This document shows positions 1-7,716 of a stretch of DNA of 64,000 nt, piece after piece. Location of the stretch: the NCBI RefSeq assembly GCF_000412675.1, contig NC_021505.1, positions 483,501 to 547,500 on the forward strand, given 5' to 3'. Source of the DNA: Pseudomonas putida NBRC 14164 (GTDB lineage: Bacteria > Pseudomonadota > Gammaproteobacteria > Pseudomonadales > Pseudomonadaceae). The notes under the pieces were generated by a model. The model was not told the DNA's origin, did no database searches, and saw nothing but the letters and a program-made list of their open reading frames with translations. Within the stretch, counting starts at the first letter, position 1, and each line of letters begins with the position of its first letter. A program made the translations under genes and the position numbers.

Positions 1-2171
1 CTGCGCAGCTCATCTAGCGTGCCGGGTTGTGTAGCCAGGTGTGTCTGCCATGCCCATTCGGCAACGTCGGCGTTGGCCATGGCGGGCTCGTCGAATTGCT
101 CGGCCAACGCCACGCGAGCGCCCGGATCCAGCGTGATGCCTTGCCGCAGCAGGGTGAGCAGGTGGTCGAGGACCTGCGCTTGGCGGGTATGTGGCGACTG
201 CACCCCGAACAACAGGCCGCCGACACCCTCGACCTGACGAAAGGTACTGAACACCGCGTAGCCGAGTTGCAGCTCTACCCGCAGCCGTTGGTAAACCGGC
301 CCTTGCAGCAATTGCGCAAGCACGCGGCCGCTGGCTTCGCTGGCCGCAGGGAGCGGGCAGAACAGCAACAGGGCGTGTTCACTGCCGGGTACTTCGGCGT
401 GCTGCCAACGGTGGCTGGCCCATGTAGGCGGGGGGGCAGGCAGCGAGCCTTGCCCAGGGCAGTGCTGTAACGCAGTGCCCAAAGCGCTTAGCGCAGCAGC
501 GTCGAAACCTGTGGCAAGGCCATGCCAGCGGGCGTGCTGCCACAGGCTGTCGAGTTGCGACTGCGTCGGCATGCTGGCAGGCGCACTTGCGGGGTGGGCG
601 CCCACTACCGCGTCGGGCAGTTGCTTGAGCAAGGCCCTGATGGGGATCAGTGGCGGTGGCGTCGCCGTGCTGGGCTGCCAGCAACTGGTTGCTGGCTTGA
701 GCATCAGGGCCAAGGCCTGCTCCACTGCCCGAAGCACCGCTGCCGGTTGCCCGGCGCAGCGCAATTGCCAGTATTCGCCAACGGCACTGAACAGCAGTTG
801 CACCGACGCGCGCTCGCAGCGCTCCTGCAGTGGGGCCAGCGCCTGTTCCAGCACGGCCTGCAAACGCTGGCGCAGGGGCGAAGGCAGGTGCCAGCGCAGG
901 TAAAGCGCGGCGTACTGACGGGTGCCAGGCAGCAGGTCGCTGGTCTTCAGGGCCGCCGGTAGAGGTTGCGCCGGGGCATTGGGCAAATCTGCCATCAGCA
1001 AGGGGTCGACGGGGGGCAGTTGCCATTGCCCATGCGCTTGGCCCGGCAGGCCCTGGAGCAGCGCGCCCAAAGCCTGCTGGCCTTGCGCATCCAGCTTGGC
1101 GAACGGCTGGCCCGTGCTGTCCCGGCGAGCCAGCTCAAGCGCGCCGGCGCTGCGTTCACGGCTGAGCTGCAGCAGGCCGAATGCGTGGTTCATCTGCTCA
1201 AGGTCGGCCTGGCGGATGAAGCTGAACCAACCCTGCAGCAGGGCATCTGCTTCGTCCGGTTTGGCGCTTGCGCTGAGCTGCAGGTCGATGTGCCAAAGTA
1301 ACTGCCCGGCGAAGCTGTACACCCTCTCGGCCTTGAAGCTTTGCAGCCAGCCGCGTTGGCGCAGCGCATGCAGCCAGGTACCCGGGCGGTTGTCGCCCAG
1401 GCAACTGATCAGTAATTCCAGGGCCTGCTCGGCACCTGCCGGTAGCTTTTCATGGGTGAACACCAGGCGCGTGTTCGTAGGCGACAGTAGTGGTGGCAGC
1501 GTTTGTAGCGCCTGCGTACCCGTCGCGAACAGGCTGGCATGCTGCCTGCCCAGCTGTTCCAGTTCATCCAGCGCCTGTGGGCCACACAGGCTCAGGGTCA
1601 TCTGGCCTCCCTGGTAATAGCGTTGGTGAAAGCCTTCGAGGGCTTGCTGAAAGGCGGGGTTCTGCAAGGCCAGGGTGTGCCGGTTACCGGCGTGAAAAGC
1701 CCCTAGCGGATGCCCCGGCGACACCGATTGCAGCAAGGCGAACTGCTGCTGAGCCTGCGGGTTGCGCGACCAGGCGATGAACTCGGCGTGGATCACTTCG
1801 CGTTCGCGGCGTTGGCGCTCGATGCCCAGGTCCGGTTCGGCCAGCATCTGGCACAGGCGCTCAAGGCCCCCAGCCAAGGCATTGGTCGGCACTTCGAAGA
1901 AGAAATCGGTGGCGCGTTCCCGGGTGCTGGCGTTGACCTGGCCACCGAGGGCCTGGACGTAGCGCATCAGGCCATCGTTCAGGGGGAACTGCGCGGTGCC
2001 GAGGAAGAAAAGGTGTTCGAGGAAGTGGGCCAGGCCGGGCCACCTGGCGGGAGCGTCATGGCTGCCCGCGTGCACCCGCAATGCGGCGGCCGAGCGCTTA
2101 AGGCGCGGGGCGTGGCGCAGGGTGAGCTGCAGGCCGTTGGCGAGGGTGAGGTGGCGGGTGGTGTCAGGCAT
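1..2171 (-). CDS. pqqF: PqqF, M16 (insulinase-type) zinc peptidase of PQQ biosynthesis, 3' end outside window
   Basis: The minus-strand frame opens at ATG 2169-2171 and stays open to base 1, giving about 723 codons; the C-terminus lies beyond the window. Residues 49-53 read HFLEH, the inverted zinc motif HxxEH of M16 peptidases, inside the usual N-terminal catalytic domain; the later parts look like the degenerate repeats of the M16 fold. PqqF is thought to take part in trimming the PqqA precursor peptide during pyrroloquinoline quinone synthesis, the cofactor of periplasmic glucose and alcohol dehydrogenases. In P. putida pqqF is followed by pqqABCDE, which would lie to the left, outside this window. 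The start at 2171 is chosen because the protein then begins directly with the M16 N-terminal strand; no in-frame alternative upstream looks better. The assignment as pqqF rather than another M16 peptidase rests on length, sequence feel and context. Confidence 0.9.
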   Translation of the reverse strand, partial: MPDTTRHLTLANGLQLTLRHAPRLKRSAAALRVHAGSHDAPARWPGLAHFLEHLFFLGTAQFPLNDGLMRYVQALGGQVNASTRERATDFFFEVPTNALAGGLERLCQMLAEPDLGIERQRREREVIHAEFIAWSRNPQAQQQFALLQSVSPGHPLGAFHAGNRHTLALQNPAFQQALEGFHQRYYQGGQMTLSLCGPQALDELEQLGRQHASLFATGTQALQTLPPLLSPTNTRLVFTHEKLPAGAEQALELLISCLGDNRPGTWLHALRQRGWLQSFKAERVYSFAGQLLWHIDLQLSASAKPDEADALLQGWFSFIRQADLEQMNHAFGLLQLSRERSAGALELARRDSTGQPFAKLDAQGQQALGALLQGLPGQAHGQWQLPPVDPLLMADLPNAPAQPLPAALKTSDLLPGTRQYAALYLRWHLPSPLRQRLQAVLEQALAPLQERCERASVQLLFSAVGEYWQLRCAGQPAAVLRAVEQALALMLKPATSCWQPSTATPPPLIPIRALLKQLPDAVVGAHPASAPASMPTQSQLDSLWQHARWHGLATGFDAAALSALGTALQHCPGQGSLPAPPPTWASHRWQHAEVPGSEHALLLFCPLPAASEASGRVLAQLLQGPVYQRLRVELQLGYAVFSTFRQVEGVGGLLFGVQSPHTRQAQVLDHLLTLLRQGITLDPGARVALAEQFDEPAMANADVAEWAWQTHLATQPGTLDELR

Positions 2172-2218
2172 GAAAACTCCGGGTAGGTGTTCATGCTAAC
2201 CCATTTGTATGAGCAGGC

Positions 2219-2311
2219 CCGGCCTCTTCGCGGGCGCGCCCGCTCCTACAGGTATGGTGTGGCTTGCAGACTGACACCAATCCTGTGGGAGCGGGCGCGC
2301 CCGCGAATGGG
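2219..2311. repeat. Inverted pair of REP elements
   Basis: Two REP-like units face each other at 2219-2252 and 2282-2311. Each has the core GCGGGCGCGCCCGC and the outer arm CTCCTACAGG or CCTGTGGGAG. The second unit ends 3 bases from the davA stop codon, so the davBA transcript would end in or run through this hairpin pair. Confidence 0.85.
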
Positions 2312-2314
2312 ACG

Positions 2315-3109
2315 TCAGCTTTTACGCAGGTGCAGTTCCTGGCGCAGGTCTGTCAGGTAAGGAAATGCCTCACGCCCCTGCACCACCTGCTCATGCTCCA
2401 GCTCCGCCAGCAGCAGGCATTCATCCCGCCCACCCATGGCCAGCAGGCTGCCATCAGGGCCTATGATGCTGCTCTGCCCGCAATACTGGATGTCGTCTTC
2501 CGAGCCGCAATAATTGGCATACACCAGGTAGCACTGGTTTTCCTGCGCCCGCGCCCTCACGGTCACCTGGCAGACGAAGTCGTACGGGGCCATGTTCGCC
2601 GTCGGCACCAGGATCAGTTCGGCACCACCCAGCGCCAGGCGCCGGGCGTTCTCCGGGAACTCGATGTCGTAACAGATCAGCAGGCCGACTTTCCAACCGT
2701 CCAGTTCCACCACCGGGAAGTGATCGGCGCCGGCGCTGAACATCGCGCGGTCCAGCTCACCGAACAGGTGAGTCTTGCGGTAGTTGCACAGGCTGCGCCC
2801 GTGCGCGTCGATCAACTGCACACTGTTGTAGATCGCCCCATCATCACCACGCTCGGGGTAGCCATAGACGATCGCGATGCGGTGCGCCTGGGCTATTTCC
2901 ACCACGTCCATCGCCGCCGGGCCATCGTCGGCTTCGGCCAGCCGCTCGACCTGGGGCAGGCCGATGTTGTAGCCGGTCAGGAACATTTCCGGGCACACCA
3001 GCAACTGTGCGCCGCGGTCGGCTGCCAGCTGCGCCTGGTGGCGCAGCCGTTGCAGGTTGCCGGGCACGTCCAGTGGCTTGGGGGCGCCCTGGAACAGAGC
3101 AATGCGCAT
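2315..3109 (-). CDS. davA: 5-aminovaleramide amidase DavA (nitrilase superfamily)
   Basis: A 264-residue carbon-nitrogen hydrolase with the complete Glu-Lys-Cys catalytic triad: E41 (in PEMF), K112 (in RKTHLFGE) and C146 (in ICYDIEFPE). It should hydrolyse 5-aminovaleramide to 5-aminovalerate and ammonia, the second step of the aminovalerate route of L-lysine degradation in P. putida. It begins 14 bases after the stop of davB on the same strand, so the two are almost certainly one operon, and the substrate assignment rests mainly on that pairing. The length matches the known P. putida enzyme as I remember it. No signal peptide is present, so it is cytoplasmic. An unrelated amide substrate cannot be excluded from sequence alone. 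Confidence 0.9.
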   Translation of the reverse strand: MRIALFQGAPKPLDVPGNLQRLRHQAQLAADRGAQLLVCPEMFLTGYNIGLPQVERLAEADDGPAAMDVVEIAQAHRIAIVYGYPERGDDGAIYNSVQLIDAHGRSLCNYRKTHLFGELDRAMFSAGADHFPVVELDGWKVGLLICYDIEFPENARRLALGGAELILVPTANMAPYDFVCQVTVRARAQENQCYLVYANYCGSEDDIQYCGQSSIIGPDGSLLAMGGRDECLLLAELEHEQVVQGREAFPYLTDLRQELHLRKS

Positions 3110-3123
3110 GGTGCCTCCTTGAG

Positions 3124-4806
3124 TCAGTCTGCCAGGGCGATCGGGCCGATCTCGTCAAACACATCGCCCGGGCCGGGGTTGTCCGGGTGGGTCTGGCCAC
3201 CGAAGTGGTTCATGATACCCCACACCGCATTCAGCGACGTCTGCACCGCGCCTTCCACCCACGCCGGGGTCCACGACACGTCGTCACCGGCGATGAACAT
3301 GCCGCGCTGCTCGGCAGGCATGTCCTGCTGCATGAAATGCGCGTACATGCGCTGGTTGTAGCGGTAGTGGCCCGGCAGTGCGCCCTTGAAGGCGCCGAGG
3401 AAGTGCGGGTCGGCCTCCCAGGAAATGGTGATCGGGTCGCCGATGATGTGCCCGGCGATATCGGTCTTGGGGTAGATCTTCTTCAGCGCATCCAGGGCCA
3501 GCTGCACGCGCTTTTCCACCGGGTGCGGCAGCATCTTCAGCGCGTCGCTCATCCAGGCGTAGGACAGGCAGATCACCCCCGGCTTGTCGTCGCCGTTGTC
3601 GAACAGGTAGGTGCCGCGGGTGAGGCGGTCGGTGAGGGTCATGCTCATCAGGTCGCGGCCGGTTTGCGGGTCCTTGTCCTTCCAGAACGGCCGGTCGACC
3701 ATGACGAACGTCTTCGACGATTGCATGTAGCGGGTGCGGTCCAGGGCCATCCACATTTTTTGCGAGAACAGCGATTCCTCGCAGTCGATCTGGGTGGTCA
3801 GCAGCCAGGTCTGGCAGGTGGCGAGCACGGCGCCGTAGTGCCGGGTGTCGCCCCAGTTGTCGGTGACCGCCAGGCGGCCATCGGCGGCACGGGCGATGCG
3901 CTTGACCCCGGTGCGCGGCGCGCCGCCATGCAGGCCGCTCAGGCTGGTGCCCTCCGGCCAGTGGGCGCAGCGCTCCGGCACATGGCGCCAGATACCTTGC
4001 GGCACCTGCTCCACACCGCCGACGACCAGGTGCTGGTGGTCGTCGCAGTTGGTCATCACCACGCGGAAGATTTCCAGCATCGAGTTGGGGAAGTCCGAGT
4101 CCCATCCGCCGGTGCCAAAGCCGACCTGGCCGAACACTTCGCGGTGCTGGAAGCTCAGTTTGGCAAACGAGCGCGAGGTGGCCACGAAGTCGTAGAAGGT
4201 GCGGTCGTCCCACAGCGGCACCAGCTTGTTCCACAACTCCTTGAGCCGCGGTACATCGCGGTCGCGGATGGCTTGCTGGATGTCGGCGAACTGGGCGCCA
4301 CTTTCCAGCGCATCGGCCCAGGCGTCGGCCACTTCGTGGAACAGCTTGGGCAGGTCGGTGGTTTTTTCGGCGTAGTAGGTCTGGCCTTCCAGGTCGATCA
4401 CCGTGCTGCCCGAGGCCGGGGTCAGCGGGTTGGGGAAGGGCTTGGTCTCCAGGCCCAGCTTGTCCACGTAGTGATAGAACGCCGTGGACGACACCGGGAA
4501 ACGCATGCCACCGAGTTCGGCGATGATCCCGTCGGTGCCGTTGAAGGCTTGCGAACGCAGCCGGCCACCCAGCTTGGAGGCCTCGTACACCACCGGCTTC
4601 AAGCCCAGCTTCATCAGCTCGTACGCCGCCACCAGTCCAGCGATACCGGCACCCACGATGGCCACTTCTTCACCTTGGCGATCTGCTGGGATGCTGCCCA
4701 GGCCTGCGGGGTGTTCCAGCCAGTCGTCGAAGGCGAAGGGGAAGTCCGGGCCAAAGATGGTGATGGGCTGCTTGCCGTCGGCGGGGTGGCGGTTTTTCTT
4801 GTTCAT
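3124..4806 (-). CDS. davB: L-lysine 2-monooxygenase DavB (flavin amine oxidase family)
   Basis: A 560-residue FAD-dependent amine oxidase. The dinucleotide-binding motif GAGIAG is at residues 52-57, preceded by a family-typical N-terminal extension of about 45 residues, with a GGRLRS flavin motif about 30 residues further on. Proteins of this type are often labelled tryptophan 2-monooxygenase by similarity to the plant-pathogen IaaM enzyme; in P. putida the orthologue converts L-lysine, O2 to 5-aminovaleramide, CO2 and water. The adjacent amidase davA supports the lysine assignment. The start ATG at 4804-4806 gives the expected length. A 162-base gap separates it from the upstream antitoxin-like gene and should hold its promoter. 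The Lrp/AsnC gene at 6214-6675 is a candidate regulator by proximity only. Confidence 0.9.
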   Translation of the reverse strand: MNKKNRHPADGKQPITIFGPDFPFAFDDWLEHPAGLGSIPADRQGEEVAIVGAGIAGLVAAYELMKLGLKPVVYEASKLGGRLRSQAFNGTDGIIAELGGMRFPVSSTAFYHYVDKLGLETKPFPNPLTPASGSTVIDLEGQTYYAEKTTDLPKLFHEVADAWADALESGAQFADIQQAIRDRDVPRLKELWNKLVPLWDDRTFYDFVATSRSFAKLSFQHREVFGQVGFGTGGWDSDFPNSMLEIFRVVMTNCDDHQHLVVGGVEQVPQGIWRHVPERCAHWPEGTSLSGLHGGAPRTGVKRIARAADGRLAVTDNWGDTRHYGAVLATCQTWLLTTQIDCEESLFSQKMWMALDRTRYMQSSKTFVMVDRPFWKDKDPQTGRDLMSMTLTDRLTRGTYLFDNGDDKPGVICLSYAWMSDALKMLPHPVEKRVQLALDALKKIYPKTDIAGHIIGDPITISWEADPHFLGAFKGALPGHYRYNQRMYAHFMQQDMPAEQRGMFIAGDDVSWTPAWVEGAVQTSLNAVWGIMNHFGGQTHPDNPGPGDVFDEIGPIALAD

Positions 4807-4968
4807 GAAGTGACCTTGCCAGAGAGGCTGCGCAGGGAGCGGAGCCTGAGTATAGGAGATGCCTGGCGGTCATTTTAGGGGTTTGGGGATTCGTTATTAA
4901 GGAGCATAGTGTTGTCTGAAAGTAGCTTTGCTCGTCGTATTAGCCGATTTTTCATTGCTTTTGACGAA

Positions 4969-5283
4969 TCAAGCCAAAGATGCCAAATGATCCACCGTCT
5001 CAGGGTATTTCTGTACCAGACGAATCAGTGCGACTGCTTGCGCATTGGGTCTGGAGCGGCCTTGCTCCCAGTTTTCCAGCGTTCTGGCATTGGTTCGGAG
5101 ATGGTTTGCGAACAGTGCCCTGGACATGTTGAGGCGCTGGCGCAGCTCCAGCAGTTCGTTGGGGACCAATGGGGCCAGTTCGGTGAGGCTGGCTTTGTGC
5201 GAGCGTAGGGTTTTTTTGCCTTGGCGTTCTTCGGCCAGGGCGTCGAAGCCTTCCGTGAGTTCAGTGAACAGGTTGCGGGGCAT
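4969..5283 (-). CDS. HigA-like antitoxin, XRE-family helix-turn-helix protein
   Basis: A 104-residue protein of the small antitoxin family that accompanies RelE/HigB-like toxins. The C-terminal half carries a helix-turn-helix: LLELRQRLNMSRALFANHL followed by the recognition helix region RTNARTLENWEQGRSRPN, the hallmark ending of this family. Its start at 5283 overlaps the end of the preceding toxin reading frame by 23 bases, the usual toxin-then-antitoxin order and coupling. It looks complete and unmutated. It probably binds its own promoter, for which a TACG-N7-CGTA inverted repeat at 5549-5563 is a candidate. Because the toxin beside it is damaged, the antitoxin may persist as a solitary regulator or as protection against related toxins elsewhere. 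Confidence 0.85.
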   Translation of the reverse strand: MPRNLFTELTEGFDALAEERQGKKTLRSHKASLTELAPLVPNELLELRQRLNMSRALFANHLRTNARTLENWEQGRSRPNAQAVALIRLVQKYPETVDHLASLA

Positions 5284-5542
5284 GGTTTTTCCTCAACAGG
5301 TATTCGCGTTCAAGCATCGTTCTCAGCGCTTTTCGCTGGGAATCGGTCAAGTCATCCTGCATGTCTTTGCCGTACACCGTGAATAACCAGAATTGACAGC
5401 TAAGACCTCCGGTGCCCTTGATCGCATCCCCGGCGAAGGGATCCTTCATCAAGAGCAGCTGTAAGAGACGAAAGTCCTGATCATTCAGATAACTCGCTCG
5501 GTGACGTTCGAACGGGGGGAGCTCAACAAAAACTGCTTCCAT
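5261..5542 (-). pseudogene. HigB/RelE-like toxin with an internal in-frame deletion
   Basis: The 93-residue frame matches the start and the end of the RelE/HigB-2 toxin family: residues 1-47 run through the conserved GTGGL, and the tail resumes with QFWLFTVYGKD, DLT and QRKALRTMLERE. What normally lies between (roughly 25-30 residues: the RKxRF strand, the KGKRGG turn and the RVIYYW strand) is missing, and GTGGL is joined directly to SCQFWLF. The frame is kept, so a short protein could still be made, but the segment that carries most of the basic and tyrosine residues used for mRNA cleavage in this fold is gone. The family comparison is from memory. I infer that the toxin is inactive; type is given as pseudogene for that reason. 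Confidence 0.75.
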
Positions 5543-5548
5543 TTATTG

Positions 5549-5563
5549 TACGTAACCTGCGTA
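5549..5563. promoter_or_regulatory. Candidate operator upstream of the toxin-antitoxin pair
   Basis: A short inverted repeat, TACG-N7-CGTA, lies 7 bases upstream of the toxin start and overlaps a possible minus-strand -10 hexamer (CTATAC at 5566-5561). Position and symmetry fit autorepression by the HTH antitoxin; the arms are only four bases, so this is tentative. Confidence 0.3.
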
Positions 5564-6213
5564 TAGTTTGGTGGGGGAGGCGAGGTCTGTCAATCCATTC
5601 GCTTTCCAGCCTATACACATTGGCGGGTTATCTGAGTGCTACTGAATTGCGGAATGTAACCCGGACAGAGGCTGGTAGGTTTTCGCACGACCGCCATGGC
5701 ACACGACGCGATATCGAGTGGGACAAACAAGGCGGTCGCGCGAAATCCTCATAGGCATGACTGGCCGAAACAAACTTAGGAGCGAGCGCCATCTCGCGAT
5801 GCGCCGCGCGGGCGGGGCTCGATCTTATAGGCGCTGCAAATCGCAAGGCGGGCACCCTTTGGCCTTTATGCGATCTGTCGGCCTGACATCAGTGAGCTTT
5901 AGGTAGGGCTGATCAGAAAATTCTTACGGCTCAGCACAATTTAAAGAATTACCCTACGGCCGCTATCGCCTCGGTCTGGCATCGCGGGAATCGCTTCACA
6001 GTTAACTTCACCGGGTCGCCGCAAATTCGGCGATCGGGCGTGAGAACCCGCTTTTTGGCCCGTGGCCTCAATCAGGTCGCCACCGACTACGCCCAGCACC
6101 ACGCCCCCGAGCGCAGCCGTGACATCGTCTGGTCGATGCAGCATTCTGCTGAAAGCCTTTCGGCAATCCTCGATGGCCTGCTCGACGGCCAGGAAGCCTG
6201 ACCGCCAGCCCGC
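5564..6213. other. Gene-poor spacer of about 650 bases between the toxin-antitoxin pair and the Lrp regulator
   Basis: No frame here has convincing start, codon use or family resemblance over its length. The right-hand end (see 6000-6201) may keep the tail of a lost gene. The middle, about 5700-5860, includes a stretch reading CGCGCGGGCGGGGCTCGATC that resembles sequence I associate with intergenic P. putida DNA, but I cannot confirm this. Base composition is visibly less GC-rich than the flanking core genes. Confidence 0.5.
6000..6201 (+). pseudogene. Possible 3' remnant of an unrecognised gene
   Basis: Reading the plus strand in the frame that ends with TGA at 6199-6201 gives about 65 open codons with coding-like composition, ending in RSRDIVWSMQHSAESLSA and a DGLLDGQEA tail. 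There is no plausible start codon or ribosome-binding site at its left edge, and I do not recognise the family. It could be the C-terminus of a gene whose front was deleted when the neighbouring toxin-antitoxin region was rearranged, or chance open frame in GC-rich DNA. Confidence 0.25.
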
Positions 6214-6675
6214 TTAGACCGGCTGCCCACGGTCCACCTTGCTGCTGAGAATGATCGATGTGGTGGTCTTCTCCACCCCGTCGACGCTACCGATCTGGTC
6301 GAGCAGCTGGTCCAGTTGTTCGGGCGAGTCTGTACGCAGCCAGGCCACATAGTCGAATTCGCCGCTTACCGCACACAGCTGCTGCACCTGGCCCATGGCA
6401 CTCAGGCGGCGTACCACTTCCTTCCCGGAGCGCGGCTGCACCTTGATCCCCACGTACGCTTGCAGCCCGCCACCCATCACACTCTGACCCAAGCGCACGC
6501 CATAGCCTGAGATGACCTTGTTCTTCTCCAGCCGTTCCAGGCGCGAGTTGACGGTGGTGCGGGCGATGCCCAGCTGGCGCGCGAGGGTGGCGACGCTTTC
6601 GCGGGCGTTGATTTGCAGCAGGGCGATCAGCTGGCGATCGATTTCATCCAGCGTGATGGAGCGGGAATCCGACAT
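6214..6675 (-). CDS. Lrp/AsnC-family transcriptional regulator
   Basis: A 153-residue regulator of the feast/famine family. Residues 9-60 form the N-terminal winged helix-turn-helix (LDEIDRQLIALLQ, then VATLARQLGIARTTVNSRLERLE), and residues 70-145 form the RAM effector-binding domain (LQAYVGIKV and the CAVSGEFDYVAWL strand). Such proteins bind amino acids and regulate nearby amino-acid catabolism or transport genes. The nearest same-strand metabolic genes downstream are davBA, about 1.4 kb away beyond the toxin-antitoxin insertion, so a role in lysine degradation is possible but only an inference. It faces away from the acyltransferase gene at 6802; the roughly 125-base gap between them should hold both promoters. 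Confidence 0.9.
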   Translation of the reverse strand: MSDSRSITLDEIDRQLIALLQINARESVATLARQLGIARTTVNSRLERLEKNKVISGYGVRLGQSVMGGGLQAYVGIKVQPRSGKEVVRRLSAMGQVQQLCAVSGEFDYVAWLRTDSPEQLDQLLDQIGSVDGVEKTTTSIILSSKVDRGQPV

Positions 6676-6801
6676 GGCGAGTCTCTACGGTTGGCCTGCT
6701 AGCCTAGCCAGCGAGTGCCAATCAGGGCAAGGCCGGGCACAGCTGAACAATCCGGCGCGCTCCTACAGCGACCGCGCTGGCCTGGTGGCTGTGCCTTCGG
6801 C

Positions 6802-7389
6802 ATGATGAAGCGCCAGTCCAACGGGAAACTCAGCGTGAACCTCGACCACCTGCTCGAATGCTGGCGACTGGAAGTCTCCAACAAGAAAAGGCCCGGACGC
6901 CGTACCAGCCTGCTGTTCAACGTGCTGCGCCGTGCACGCAAGGACAACAAGCTGCGCTTTCTGTTTGCCTTCCGCCTGGCCCAGTACCTCGACGCCCGCG
7001 GCGGCCTGCTCCGGCGTCACGCGCGGCGCATGCAACAGCGGCTCAATCTCAAGTACGCGGTGGACATCGACATCGGCGCACAGATCGCGCCCGGCCTGCG
7101 CATCGCACACCTGCCTGGGGTGGTGATCACCCGGCACGTGAGCATCGGGCGCAATTTCTTTGTTCGGCAAAACTGCTCGATCGGCATCAAGACCCTCGGC
7201 TTGGCGGAATACGCGCTGCGCATTGGCGACAACGTGAGCATGGGCGCCAACAGTTGCATCGTTGCCGACTGTATCGAGATTGGTGACGACGTGGTGATCG
7301 GAGCGATGTCGCTGGTTACGCGGGATATTCCGGATGGCATGACGTTCTACAACCCGCGGCAGGTCGAGATGCGGCCGAGAGAGACGTAA
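6802..7389 (+). CDS. Hexapeptide-repeat acyltransferase, serine acetyltransferase-like
   Basis: From ATG 6802 the product is 195 residues. A basic N-terminal helical part (about residues 1-85) is followed by left-handed beta-helix repeats: DIDIGAQIAPGLRIAHLPG, then VSIGRNFFVRQNCSIG, RIGDNVSMGANSCIV and EIGDDVVIGAMSLVTRDIPDG. That pattern and the HLPGVVI segment resemble CysE-type serine O-acetyltransferases, but the N-terminal domain is shorter than in CysE and the specific active-site residues cannot be judged with confidence, so sugar or lipid acetylation is equally possible. The open frame extends upstream to 6715, but that part reads through REP-like sequence and gives an implausible N-terminus, so the MMKRQ start is preferred. 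The Shine-Dalgarno before it is weak. Confidence 0.75.
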   Translation: MMKRQSNGKLSVNLDHLLECWRLEVSNKKRPGRRTSLLFNVLRRARKDNKLRFLFAFRLAQYLDARGGLLRRHARRMQQRLNLKYAVDIDIGAQIAPGLRIAHLPGVVITRHVSIGRNFFVRQNCSIGIKTLGLAEYALRIGDNVSMGANSCIVADCIEIGDDVVIGAMSLVTRDIPDGMTFYNPRQVEMRPRET

Positions 7390-7444
7390 CCAGAAACGTT
7401 ACATTTTTGAGGCTGTAGGCGTGTTGCTCGAATGGTACTGTCTG

Positions 7445-7467
7445 GTGCAACCATTGCACTGTATGAT
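7445..7467 (+). promoter_or_regulatory. Candidate promoter and operator of the DUF4160/DUF2442 pair
   Basis: A perfect inverted repeat GTGCAA-CCA-TTGCAC (7445-7459) sits directly before a -10 hexamer TATGAT (7462-7467). With normal spacing, transcription would begin close to the ATG at 7474, suggesting a leaderless message; no Shine-Dalgarno is visible before that ATG. A dyad touching the -10 is where an autorepressor would bind, and the second gene of the pair encodes a helix-turn-helix protein. Confidence 0.5.
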
Positions 7468-7473
7468 TAGCCC

Positions 7474-7716
7474 ATGCCCACGATCCATCGATTGTCCAAT
7501 TGCGTAATCTGCCTGTATGCAAATGATCATCTGCCCCCGCATTTCCATCTGCGATTCAGTGATGGTCGTCAGGCACTGATCGCGATCAATGACTTGACTC
7601 CGGTGGCCGGCTTTGGTGGTTCGCGGGTTTCCCAGCGCGAGATGAGCGAAGCGCTCGAATGGGCGTCGCGGAACAGGGCTCGACTGCTAGCAATTTGGGA
7701 GGAGCTGAATCCATGA
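7474..7716 (+). CDS. DUF4160 domain protein, putative toxin-like partner
   Basis: An 80-residue protein that fits DUF4160 along its whole length: it begins MPTIHR, has the family's NDHLPPHFH motif at about residues 17-25, and ends with the helix EMSEALEWASRNRARLLAIWEELNP. No biochemical function is established that I can name. DUF4160 genes are very often followed by DUF2442 genes, as here, and the pairing is widely suspected to be a toxin-antitoxin-like module. The stop overlaps the next start (ATGA at 7713-7716), so translation is coupled. Length is normal for the family. Confidence 0.85.
   Translation: MPTIHRLSNCVICLYANDHLPPHFHLRFSDGRQALIAINDLTPVAGFGGSRVSQREMSEALEWASRNRARLLAIWEELNP

Noticed and set aside
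3007..4878. Open frame of 623 codons opposite davB
   Set aside because: Antisense shadow of an intact, well-recognised oxidase gene.
5628..5906. Small genes in the spacer near the toxin-antitoxin pair
   Set aside because: Overlapping frames on both strands with arginine- and serine-rich content and no Shine-Dalgarno; not supportable.
6715..6801. Longer acyltransferase starting at 6715
   Set aside because: The extra 29 residues read through REP-like DNA and have no family match.
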